Shown piece by piece: positions 16,108 to 23,926 of a DNA stretch of 64,000 bases. The notes beneath the pieces are model-generated. The model made no database searches. It was not told where the DNA came from and worked only from the letters and a program-made list of their open reading frames with translations. Origin of the DNA: JAFARZ01 sp035651595 (GTDB taxonomy: Bacteria > Actinomycetota > Actinomycetes > Streptosporangiales > Streptosporangiaceae); NCBI GenBank assembly GCA_035651595.1, contig DASRFJ010000207.1:7445-71444 (forward strand), given 5' to 3'. The translations under genes and the position numbers were made by a program. Each line of letters starts with the position of its first letter. Positions within the stretch are counted from its first letter, which is position 1.

Positions 16108-18008
16108 CGCTGCCGATCCAGCGCGACCCCGCGGTGTCCCGCAAAGCGGCGCTGGCCAAGGCGCGGCAGAGCCGCCGGCCGAGCCGGCTGGGCAAGGCGG
16201 CGGGCGCCGCCGGCGCTCCCGACTTCGTGGTCGCCGGTGACGCCGGCTTCCCCGGGTTGCTCAAGCACACCTGGCAGCAGGCAGTCGACGCCCCCGACCT
16301 GCCCGCGGCGGTGGAGACCCTGCTCACGCTCGGCGGGCACGTGCCCGCCGACGTTCAGCTGCGGGCACTGCGCCTCGCGGACGAGTGCGCGCTGAGGGTG
16401 CTGTTCGGCAGGTCGTGGCGGACCGGCGATCAGCACCGTCCGGTGAACCCCCGCAACGGACCGCCCGCGTTCCGCGGCGGACCACCCGCGTTCCGCGGCG
16501 AGATCGGGCTGACCACCAGCGGCCGGGTCGTCGTCCGGGTGCCGTCGGCCGGCCCGCTGCCGGCCGAGGAAGACCTCGTGGGCGGTGTGCTCCGGGTGAC
16601 CTGGACCGGCCAGGCACTGCGGAACTACCAGGCCGAACTCAAGCGGCTCACCGCGCGGTACGCACATTCCGCGGCCGACTGCCGGGACTGGCTGACCGCG
16701 GCGGGTCAGCGCGGCAGGCATGACATGCTCGAGAACCTGAAGGAAGCGGCCCGGCGGACGGCGCCCTTCGTGCTGTACCAGGAGGGCAGGCAGTACACCA
16801 ACTTCCGGGACCGGAACACGCTGACCGGGAAGACGCTGTGGCCCGGTCACCCGGACTGCGTGCTGAGCAGCCTCCAGGACGTGCCCATCGAACTGTGGTC
16901 GGCCGGCGACGTCGTGGCGGTCGCGTGCCTGGCGCTGCTGGTGCGGTCGGCCGGTTTCGCGCGGATCGAGGAAGCCAACGGCACCCAGCTGACCCTCGAT
17001 CACGTCGCCTGCCTGCTCGAACGGACGCGGGTTAAATACAACGCCGTGCCGGGCGGGCAGCCGGTTCACCGGGCCACCACGACCCGGATCGCCGAACTTG
17101 ACGACCTGGCCCGCTCGCTCAGCCGCCGGCGCCGCTACCTCAAGCGAACCGTTCAGCTTTACCGCGAGATCCACGGTCCGCTCATGCACAAGATCGAGCA
17201 GGTCGCGGGCCCGGCCGGGACCGCCGCGTCGCGCCGGGAGACCGACCTCTGCACGCGGCTGACCGCGGTGCTCCCGGTCACCGGCCACAGCCTCGCCGAG
17301 CTTGGCGCGAGCGTCGCCGCCGGACCCGGCTGGCTCGCCGAGCCGCACGGCGAGTTCGGCACCGGGCTGGAGTCGCTGGTGTACCAGACCGTGCGGGCGG
17401 CGACGATGGCGTTCGACAGCGACTTCGCCATGAGCCGTGGCATCCGCTCGCTCAGCGCGCTGACCCGGGAGCTGCGCGCCGAACGGTGGGCTGAGATCAC
17501 CACGTGGGACCTGCCGCATTTCTTCTGCTGTGTCGTGCCCGCGCCGGGCGCGCGGCGCTACTACGAGGGTTCCTCCTCGCGGCTGGCCGACACGGCCTGG
17601 GCCATTTCCTCCCGCATGCAGTACAACTCGTGGCACTTCCTGGTCGGCAACCTGCCGAAGGTTCCCGAGGTGATCGCCCGCGACTACTTCGTGCCCCCCA
17701 CGATGCCGGACATCGCGTTCTACTCCGACCAGCACCACCACGGCCACGTCGCCGCCAGGGTGCGCTTCAGCATCCGCAGCCCGCAGACGGTCGAGGTGCT
17801 TGGCCGCATGTTCGACGGGTTCATCGACCTGCGGCTGCTTCGCTGCGCGGGCGTGCCGTTCGACGAGCAGGACCTGCTCGCCGCGCACCGGACGTCGGCA
17901 TTCATCGCGAAGGCGACCGGCCTGGCCGCCTCGCTGGCGGCGCGCGGCAGGGACGTCGAGGTTACGTCGTTCGACTCGCAGTGGCACTGGGCCAAGGTGA
18001 CCGCGTGA
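16104..18008 (+). CDS. Large protein of unknown function in the N-N cassette
   Basis: I do not recognise a named domain in this 634-residue protein. No signal peptide or clear membrane segment is seen. The N-terminus is Lys/Arg-rich (RKAALAKARQSRRPSR); around residues 115-135 two tandem PPAFRG repeats occur. The C-terminal third is the most structured: DLPHFFCCVVPAPG with paired Cys, SSRMQYNSWHFLVGNLP and FYSDQHHHGHVAARV with a His cluster, which together could form a metal site. It is translationally coupled to a ferredoxin and follows the glutamine-synthetase-like ligase. A large uncharacterised protein also belongs to the kinamycin/fosfazinomycin cassettes, so a redox role in N-N bond formation is a reasonable inference, not shown. 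Confidence 0.75.
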   Translation: MTLPIQRDPAVSRKAALAKARQSRRPSRLGKAAGAAGAPDFVVAGDAGFPGLLKHTWQQAVDAPDLPAAVETLLTLGGHVPADVQLRALRLADECALRVLFGRSWRTGDQHRPVNPRNGPPAFRGGPPAFRGEIGLTTSGRVVVRVPSAGPLPAEEDLVGGVLRVTWTGQALRNYQAELKRLTARYAHSAADCRDWLTAAGQRGRHDMLENLKEAARRTAPFVLYQEGRQYTNFRDRNTLTGKTLWPGHPDCVLSSLQDVPIELWSAGDVVAVACLALLVRSAGFARIEEANGTQLTLDHVACLLERTRVKYNAVPGGQPVHRATTTRIAELDDLARSLSRRRRYLKRTVQLYREIHGPLMHKIEQVAGPAGTAASRRETDLCTRLTAVLPVTGHSLAELGASVAAGPGWLAEPHGEFGTGLESLVYQTVRAATMAFDSDFAMSRGIRSLSALTRELRAERWAEITTWDLPHFFCCVVPAPGARRYYEGSSSRLADTAWAISSRMQYNSWHFLVGNLPKVPEVIARDYFVPPTMPDIAFYSDQHHHGHVAARVRFSIRSPQTVEVLGRMFDGFIDLRLLRCAGVPFDEQDLLAAHRTSAFIAKATGLAASLAARGRDVEVTSFDSQWHWAKVTA

Positions 18009-18047
18009 CCGCGGTCGCCGAACAATCGACCATGAAGGAGTAAAACT

Positions 18048-19415
18048 GTGGCAGATTTCAATCGTGGCGACTACGACGCCATTGTTATCGGCGGCGGCCC
18101 GAGCGGATCCTCTTATGCCATTACGCTGGCCCGTCGCGGACATTCGGTGCTGCTCCTGGAACGGGAGCAGTTCCCGAGGTTTCACATCGGCGAATCATTG
18201 CTGACTTACACCGCCGACGTCTTGGAACAGCTCGGGGTTCTGGACAAGGTGAGCAAGGCCGGGTTCGTCGTCAAACGAGGGATCGAGCTCACCGGCACCG
18301 AGGGCACGTTCCGGCGGCTCGATCTGGCGAAGATCGGCGACGGGCTGCGGGGCTGGACCTTCCACGTCGAGCGTTCCGAATTCGACAAGATCCTCCTCGA
18401 CGCCGCCACCGAGACCCCCGGCGTCACCGTCCTCCAGAAGGCCCGCGTCACCAAGCTGCTCAAATCCGGCGAACGCATCACCGGCGTCCGGTACGCCCAC
18501 GACGGCCAGGAGCAGGACTGCACCGCCAGGTTCGTCATCGACGCGAGCGGGCGGGCCGGCGTCATCGCCAGGGACCTCAACCTGCGCAAGTCCGACGACC
18601 ATCTCAAGATGGCGGCCGTGTTCAAGCACCTCGGCGGCGTGGACGAAAGCAAGAACCCCGCGACCGAGGGCGACATCCAGCTCGGCCTGCACAGCGACGG
18701 ATGGCTCTGGGCCATCCCGATCCGCCCGGACACGATCAGCGTCGGCTGCGTGGCGCCCGCCGAGATCCTGCGGGCGTCGCGCCCCGACGAACTGTGGGCG
18801 GAGCACCTGACGCGGGTGCCCAGGATCCGCGAGCGCATCGAGGGCACGACCGTGGTCCGCGAGCTCAGCGGCGAGAACAACTTCGAGTACCACAGCGACA
18901 CCCTCGCCGGACCTGGCTATTTCATCATCGGCGACGCCGGCTGCTTCACCGACCCGGTCTTCTCCGGCGGCGTGCTGCTCGCCCTCACCACGGGCCGGCG
19001 GGCCGCCGAGGAGAGCGCGATGTGCCTGGCCGGCGAGGCCGACGAGGCCGAGGCGGCAGAGCGCTACCAGAACTTCTTCAAGACCGGCTACGACGGGTAT
19101 TACCGGCTCATCCGCGCCGTGTACGACAACCGGTACGCGGGCAACGGCCGCGAGCTGAGGGTGACGCCGTACGGCGACGACAAGCGCCTGGCCGGCGCCG
19201 GCTGGTGGGGCATCCAGGAGAAGCTCCGGGCCACGGCCGGCGGCCCGTTCGACACGGTGGAGGCGGTCGAACACTTCTGGCTGGTGCGGGCGCTCAACGG
19301 TGACTTCTGGTCCGGCGAGAACCGCTTCTTCCAGCGGCTGCGCGACGAAAAAGCGTGGCGCCTGTTCGGCGACTTCAAGCCGCAATACGGCTGCCCGGTG
19401 CACGCCGGCAATTGA
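18048..19415 (+). CDS. Flavin-dependent halogenase 1
   Basis: A 455-residue FAD-dependent halogenase of the CndH/SgcC3/CmlS-like group. The FAD motif is VIGGGPSGSSYA, followed by FPRFHIGESLL. The halogenase signature WxWxIP is present as GWLWAIPIR, and the likely catalytic Lys is in KAGFVVKRGIEL. FAD-site GDAGCFTDPVFSGG is also present. Related enzymes chlorinate phenols, often on carrier proteins, using FADH2, chloride and oxygen; no flavin reductase gene is visible nearby. The GTG start has a perfect AAGGAG ribosome binding site 7 nt upstream. It is the last gene of the amidase operon; the second halogenase at 40.8 kb is a clear relative. Confidence 0.93.
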   Translation: MADFNRGDYDAIVIGGGPSGSSYAITLARRGHSVLLLEREQFPRFHIGESLLTYTADVLEQLGVLDKVSKAGFVVKRGIELTGTEGTFRRLDLAKIGDGLRGWTFHVERSEFDKILLDAATETPGVTVLQKARVTKLLKSGERITGVRYAHDGQEQDCTARFVIDASGRAGVIARDLNLRKSDDHLKMAAVFKHLGGVDESKNPATEGDIQLGLHSDGWLWAIPIRPDTISVGCVAPAEILRASRPDELWAEHLTRVPRIRERIEGTTVVRELSGENNFEYHSDTLAGPGYFIIGDAGCFTDPVFSGGVLLALTTGRRAAEESAMCLAGEADEAEAAERYQNFFKTGYDGYYRLIRAVYDNRYAGNGRELRVTPYGDDKRLAGAGWWGIQEKLRATAGGPFDTVEAVEHFWLVRALNGDFWSGENRFFQRLRDEKAWRLFGDFKPQYGCPVHAGN

Positions 19416-19647
19416 CGGCTCCCGGCAATTAGCTCGCTCCCGGCAGGCTGGCCCGGCGGACGCGTGTCCCGCCGGGCCAGCCGTTCCGGCCAGCCGCCGC
19501 TCCGGCCGCGAAAGAAGATTGCGGACATTTGCCCCATTTGGCAATATGTGCTCATGGCATGTCGTCTGGCTCAGGCCTGATATGGGCTGTCCACGCCTGC
19601 AAATCGGGCCTTTCTCCTTAATTCGGGCGCATCGCTAGGCGCGCCAG

Positions 19648-19701
19648 ATTATTGCGGACACTTACCCCCCCCGGATCGGGGGGGTAAGTGTCCGCAATAA
19701 T
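19648..19701. repeat. Palindromic TTGCGGACACTTACCCCC element, copy 1 (54 bp)
   Basis: The 23-nt arms (19648-19670 and 19679-19701) are perfect inverted copies of ATTATTGCGGACACTTACCC plus CCC around an 8-bp centre. They lie in the 391-bp gap between halogenase 1 and the HesB-like gene. Half a related site (ATTGCGGACATTTGCCCC) lies at 19518. The flank GGCGCGCCAGAT just before the left arm recurs before the element at 27627. The rest of the gap shows no gene. It could double as a terminator for the two convergent operons. Confidence 0.88.
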
Positions 19702-19806
19702 TGAGACCGGCGCTCGCCTGCCCGACTTATGCGTATATATCCGGCACGCTCGGCGCTGCGGCGGGCGTGTCCGGCGGCGGCCTGGCGGGCGGGACCCGCG
19801 CGGCCG

Positions 19807-20076
19807 TTATACGATGCGGAAGATTACGTCGTCGTCGGCTATTTCCGCTTCGAGCGAGCGGCCGGTGAGCATCGTGGCGACTTCTTCGTGCAGGAAGACT
19901 CGCACGCCGTCGGTCTCGATGACGTGGTCGCCGTCGCCGGGCCGCGGCGTGATGAACAGCTCGAGCCCGCCGGCGGTGTCGCCGTGGACGATCCGCAGAC
20001 CGGACGTCTCCGGCAGGTCCGGCCTGCTGGTCAGGCTGCGGATGGCCTCGACGGCGGGATGGTTCAGGGTCAGCAC
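19807..20076 (-). CDS. HesB/IscA-fold small protein lacking cysteines
   Basis: An 89-residue protein beginning (V)LTLNHPAVEAIRSL, with GLRIVHGDTAGGLELFI and GVRVFLHEEVATMLTG. This is the beta-rich A-type iron-sulfur carrier fold. The protein has no cysteine at all, so it cannot hold a cluster like IscA or ErpA. Cysteine-less HesB-like proteins are common in actinomycetes and have no known function. GTG start with AAGGAG 7 nt upstream. It is the last gene of the leftward tailoring operon, separated from the ABM oxygenase by a strong hairpin. Confidence 0.75.
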   Translation of the reverse strand: MLTLNHPAVEAIRSLTSRPDLPETSGLRIVHGDTAGGLELFITPRPGDGDHVIETDGVRVFLHEEVATMLTGRSLEAEIADDDVIFRIV

Positions 20077-20102
20077 AGCTACGCTCCTTAACTCAAAGAT
20101 TC

Positions 20103-20139
20103 AGCGGAACGGACGGCGGTTTCACCCGTCCGTTCCGCT
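20103..20139. terminator. Strong hairpin between the ABM oxygenase and the HesB-like gene
   Basis: AGCGGAACGGACGG (20103-20116) is perfectly complementary to CCGTCCGTTCCGCT (20126-20139), with a 9-nt loop. It lies just after the ABM stop codon in the direction of transcription. There is no T tract, so it may be a terminator or may protect the upstream mRNA. Confidence 0.6.
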
Positions 20140-20157
20140 CGTTCGTGCCGCATGGCG

Positions 20158-20901
20158 TCAGGCCGCGGCCTGCTGTGGCGCGGACCTGGTGTAGTCGACG
20201 CGGTAGCTGTTCCAGTCGCTGGAGATCGTCAGCGCGTGCCGGTCGATCTCGGTCTGGCGCCGGGCGGCGTGCTGCTCGTCCTCGGGGGTGTTCCGGTACG
20301 CGTCGTAGGACGCCTTGCTGTCCCACTGCGAGTAGACCACCACGAACGAGTTGTCGGCGCCCGTGGCGGCCAGATCTCCCTTGACGCCTTCTGGGCGGCG
20401 GCCGCGGATCCCGCGCAGCACGCTCTGCGAGCGGTAGCCGGGGGTTTCCACCAGCCACTCGTGGGCCGAACCCACGGCGGCGACCAGGGCGTCCTGGTTT
20501 CGCGGTGCCACGTCGAGGATCTCGGCGACCGTGTAGTCGTCGCGATCGGGCGAGATCTCGGTGACGCCGCCCAGCGCGGGATGCCGCTGGCTGAGCTCAA
20601 CCTCGCACTGCATCAGCCTGGCGTAGGTCATGATCTCGAGGAAGACCGGCATGTCGCGGTGCTTGAACAGCTCGCCGGCGTAGCGCGCCTCCAGGTCCTC
20701 AAGCCCGCGCCACTGGATGAAGTTCAGCGTGCCGAGCTTGTCCTGACCGCGATGCACGGTGCTCGACACCCAGCCGGGAAACGCGGCCGTGTCCACGACC
20801 TTCCGCATCTCCGTGACCAGGCTCTCCCGCTTGCCCGAGGTGTCGGTCTTGAACAGGTTGAGGACGGTCAGGTACCCGTGCTCTGGGTCGATGACTGGCA
20901 T
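20158..20901 (-). CDS. Two-domain antibiotic biosynthesis monooxygenase (JadG/GilOII/AlpJ-like candidate)
   Basis: A 247-residue protein made of two ferredoxin-like ABM domains. The first (about 10-110) contains YLTVLNLFKTDTSGKRE and GTLNFIQWRGLEDLEARY; the second (about 125-235) contains DYTVAEILDVAPRNQDAL and NSFVVVYSQWDSKASYDAY. Length and the opening segment resemble the angucycline B-ring oxygenases (JadG, GilOII, AlpJ), which open or contract the B ring using reduced flavin; AlpJ acts on the way to the kinamycin benzofluorene. This family placement is from memory. A simple anthrone oxidase is the alternative. Ribosome binding site AAGGAG; the gene follows three flavin monooxygenases in the same operon. 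Confidence 0.8.
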   Translation of the reverse strand: MPVIDPEHGYLTVLNLFKTDTSGKRESLVTEMRKVVDTAAFPGWVSSTVHRGQDKLGTLNFIQWRGLEDLEARYAGELFKHRDMPVFLEIMTYARLMQCEVELSQRHPALGGVTEISPDRDDYTVAEILDVAPRNQDALVAAVGSAHEWLVETPGYRSQSVLRGIRGRRPEGVKGDLAATGADNSFVVVYSQWDSKASYDAYRNTPEDEQHAARRQTEIDRHALTISSDWNSYRVDYTRSAPQQAAA

Positions 20902-20909
20902 GAATCTCC

Positions 20910-22490
20910 TTAACTGTGTTCGGTTACCAATGGCCTCGCGGTCGGCTGGCCGAACCAGCGAGACAGGGCATCTCGCAGGCCACCCGCCCGCGGTTCGCCC
21001 GAGCCGGTCCACGCGACGTATCCGTCCGGGCGCACCAGCACGGCGTCGGTGCCGTCGAGCGCACCCGCCGGGGGGGACGTCGCGGTGACGACGTCGATCC
21101 GGTCCGTCCACCCTTCGGCGACCTCGCGCACCGTCCGGTCGTCGGCCAGGTCGAGCAGGACGCCGCGCCCGGCGTGCAGCAGGTCGAAGACGGACGCCCG
21201 CAGGCTCCGCCAGCTGCCCGCGGCCGACCGGCGCGGGGCGGGCCAGCCGGCCAGCCCGAAGGCTCCGGCCAGCTCGACGTCGGGCATCCGCCGCCCGAGC
21301 AGCGGCCCGCCGTCCCCGCCGTCCCCGCCGGCCTCGCTAGGCCCGACGTCGTAGCGGATGCCCAGGCCGGTGACCATCCCGGCGAGGTGGCGCTGCACCT
21401 CGGTGTGCGCCAGCAGCTCGCCGAGGACCTCCCGCATCGGATCCATCTCGTCGCCGCCCAGGTACAGGATGCTCTGCGCCAGAGTGTTGGCCAGGATGCG
21501 GGCCGCCACCGGGTGGCGCTCGGCGTGATAGGTGTCGAGCAGGCCCGGCGGCGCGTAGCCGCGGATGGCCGCGGCGAGCTTCCAGCCGAGGTTCACCGCG
21601 TCGCCCACCCCGGCGCTCATGCCCTGGGCGCCGATCGGCAGGTGGATGTGCGCGGCGTCGCCGAGCAGGAAGACGCGCCCGCGCCGGTATTCGGCGGCCT
21701 GGCGGCTGACGTCGGTGACGTAGCTGGTCCACAGCGGCTTCGCGCCGTGAATGTCCTCGCCGGTCAGCCGCTGCCAGGTGGCGGCCACGTCGCCGAACTC
21801 CGGCGCGCCCTCGCCCCGCCGCGGCGTCGCGCCGCGTTCGTACATGATGACGCGGTGCGTGGCCGGGCCCATCGGCAGCACCATCACGTTGCCGTTCGGC
21901 ACTCGCTCGCCGGAGATGCGCGGCCGCAGCCGGCAGCCCGCGATGTCGGCGAACCACATCTCGATGCGCTTGCTGGTACCGGGGAAGTCGATGCCGGCCA
22001 GCTTGCGGACCGTGCTCCGGGCGCCGTCGCAGCCGGCCAGGTACCTGGCGCGCAGCCGCCTCGGGCCGTCCGGCGTGGCGAGTTCGACGGTGACGCCGTC
22101 CGCGTCCTGGCCGAATCCGGTCAGCTCGGTGCCGCGGCGTACCTCGGCGCCCAGTTCCGTGGCCCACTTGGCCAGCACGGCCTCGGTGAACAGCTGCGGT
22201 TTCCCGCGCGCGCCGAACGAGCCGGCGTCCAGCACGCGGTAGTCGAGCTGGAGTCCGCCGAAGTGGCCGATCGGTATCGTGTGCACCTGACCGAATCGGT
22301 GGAGCAGGCCGCGCTGGCCGAACTCCTCGATGGTGCGGGACGAGAATCCGAGCGCGCGGGACTGCTTCATCGGCTCGGTGAGCCGGTCCACGACGATGGT
22401 CTCGATGCCGGCCAGCCGCAGTTCGCCGGCCAGCATCAGCCCGGTCGGGCCGGCCCCGGCGACGATCACGTCCGTGTCAAAACGTTCCAT
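20910..22490 (-). CDS. PgaE-like FAD-dependent aromatic polyketide monooxygenase A
   Basis: A 526-residue class A flavoprotein hydroxylase. It shows GAGPTGLMLAGELRLAG (FAD Rossmann), a central DG motif YLAGCDGARSTVRKL, GRVFLLGDAAHIHLPIGAQG (second FAD motif) and a C-terminal thioredoxin-like domain ending RPDGYVAWTG. This is the architecture of PgaE, JadH and RdmE, which hydroxylate or dehydrate angucyclinones and anthracyclinones. The ATG overlaps the end of monooxygenase B by 25 nt. A terminal TAA is followed by 8 nt to the ABM oxygenase start. Regiochemistry cannot be predicted. Confidence 0.92.
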   Translation of the reverse strand: MERFDTDVIVAGAGPTGLMLAGELRLAGIETIVVDRLTEPMKQSRALGFSSRTIEEFGQRGLLHRFGQVHTIPIGHFGGLQLDYRVLDAGSFGARGKPQLFTEAVLAKWATELGAEVRRGTELTGFGQDADGVTVELATPDGPRRLRARYLAGCDGARSTVRKLAGIDFPGTSKRIEMWFADIAGCRLRPRISGERVPNGNVMVLPMGPATHRVIMYERGATPRRGEGAPEFGDVAATWQRLTGEDIHGAKPLWTSYVTDVSRQAAEYRRGRVFLLGDAAHIHLPIGAQGMSAGVGDAVNLGWKLAAAIRGYAPPGLLDTYHAERHPVAARILANTLAQSILYLGGDEMDPMREVLGELLAHTEVQRHLAGMVTGLGIRYDVGPSEAGGDGGDGGPLLGRRMPDVELAGAFGLAGWPAPRRSAAGSWRSLRASVFDLLHAGRGVLLDLADDRTVREVAEGWTDRIDVVTATSPPAGALDGTDAVLVRPDGYVAWTGSGEPRAGGLRDALSRWFGQPTARPLVTEHS

Positions 22491-23926
22491 TCCTTACCTC
22501 CGGTCAACTGCTCAATGGCCCCGGTCAGCTCCGTGTCGTCGTCGCCGGCCCAGGCGATGTAACCGTCCGGCCGGAGCAGCAGCATGGTGACTCCCGGCCG
22601 CACCTCGTCGGGCGTGGCGTGGATCGTCCGGATCGGGAGGTCGACCTCGGCCGACGCGGTGAGCCGGACCAGCACGGGTTCCGTCCCCAGCGCCAGGCCC
22701 GCGGTGACGAGCGCGCCCGACTCGTCCCGCAGCCGGACGCCGGGAACGCGCCGTCCCGCCAGCGGGGAGCCGCGCTGCCCGTAGCGGTCGTCGAGGCCGG
22801 TGACGACCCGGGCCAGGTGGCCGCGCACCGGATCAAGCCCGATCAGTTCGGCCAGCACGGCACGCAGCGGCTCGATCTCAAGGCCGCCGAGCAGCAGCAT
22901 CTCCTGCGCCGTGACATAGTCGAGTACCCGGGCCGCGATCGCCCGCCGCTCGTGGTGATAGGTGTCAAGCAACCGCTCGTGCGCCCGGCCGTTGACCACC
23001 GCGGCCAGCTTCCAGCCCAGGTTGACCGCGTCCTGGAGGCCGACGTTCAGCGCCTGGCCGCCGATCGGCATGTGCCAGTGCGCGGCGTCGCCGGCCAGCA
23101 GGACACGTCCCCTCCGGTACTCCTCGACCAGCCCGGTGGCGTTGTCGAACCCGTCCACCCAGATGGGCTGCCCGCCGGAGATGTCCTCGCCGGTGACCTT
23201 CGCCCACAGCCGGACGACGTCGGCGAAGCCGGGCTCCGCCACCTCGTGGCCGGGGGCGTGCACCATCACCCGGGTAACCCCGGCGCGGGTCCCGGCCGCG
23301 GCGAACCCGCCGTCGAGCCGTTCGAACCGGCGGTCGCGGATCTCGATGCCGGTCACGTCGGCCCGCAGCAGCTGCCTGGTCGCCCGCGTGACCGCGGACG
23401 TGAATCCGCCGAGCCGCCGCACGGCGCTTTCCGCGCCGTCGCAGCCGACCAGGTACCGCGCCTGCACGCGGACGTCCCCGCCGGGCCCGCGCGCGACGCA
23501 GGTGACCCGGTCCGCCGACGCCGAGGTCACCAGGCCGGTCATCTCGTGCGCGCGCAGCACGGTGGCGCCCAGTTGCCTGGCGCGCAGTTCGAGTGCGCTC
23601 TCGGTCCGGTACTGCGGCACCTTCCAGTTCCCGGCCTGGTCGCTGTCCAGGCCGGACAGGTCGAAGGACAGCCCGCCGAAGTGCGTCCTCGGCTCCGGGG
23701 CCGCCTCAAGCAGCAGCGATCCGAACCCGCGCTCGGCCAGCAGCTCGGCGGTCAGCGTGGTCAGCATGCTGGCCCGTGACTCGGTCATCGGGCTGGCCAG
23801 GCGCTCGACCACCACCACCGGTACACGGGCCCGCCGCAGCTCGGCGGCGAGCATGAGCCCGACCGGGCCGGCGCCGACGACGACGACCTCGGTTTGCTTA
23901 TCGTGCGGTTCGTGCACCGCGGTCAC
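22466..23926 (-). CDS. PgaE-like FAD-dependent aromatic polyketide monooxygenase B
   Basis: A 486-residue class A flavin monooxygenase with GAGPVGLMLAAELRRA, YLVGCDGAESAVRRL, GRVLLAGDAAHWHMPIGGQA and a shorter C-terminal thioredoxin-like domain ending RPDGYIAWAG. It is about 30-40% similar by eye to its two neighbours; three consecutive relatives suggest local duplication followed by specialisation. The GTG start overlaps the upstream stop (GTGA), and the 3' end runs 25 nt into monooxygenase A, so all are coupled. Likely one of the hydroxylation or dehydration steps on the tetracyclic core. Confidence 0.92.
   Translation of the reverse strand: MTAVHEPHDKQTEVVVVGAGPVGLMLAAELRRARVPVVVVERLASPMTESRASMLTTLTAELLAERGFGSLLLEAAPEPRTHFGGLSFDLSGLDSDQAGNWKVPQYRTESALELRARQLGATVLRAHEMTGLVTSASADRVTCVARGPGGDVRVQARYLVGCDGAESAVRRLGGFTSAVTRATRQLLRADVTGIEIRDRRFERLDGGFAAAGTRAGVTRVMVHAPGHEVAEPGFADVVRLWAKVTGEDISGGQPIWVDGFDNATGLVEEYRRGRVLLAGDAAHWHMPIGGQALNVGLQDAVNLGWKLAAVVNGRAHERLLDTYHHERRAIAARVLDYVTAQEMLLLGGLEIEPLRAVLAELIGLDPVRGHLARVVTGLDDRYGQRGSPLAGRRVPGVRLRDESGALVTAGLALGTEPVLVRLTASAEVDLPIRTIHATPDEVRPGVTMLLLRPDGYIAWAGDDDTELTGAIEQLTGGKEWNVLTRT

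Noticed and set aside
16032..18185. Open frame of about 700 codons antisense to the unknown protein
   Set aside because: The plus-strand frame has ribosome binding signals, ATGA coupling and structured sequence; the antisense frame has none.
19416..19806. A small gene in the gap after halogenase 1
   Set aside because: Only short frames without a ribosome binding site are present, and the middle is occupied by the palindromic repeat.
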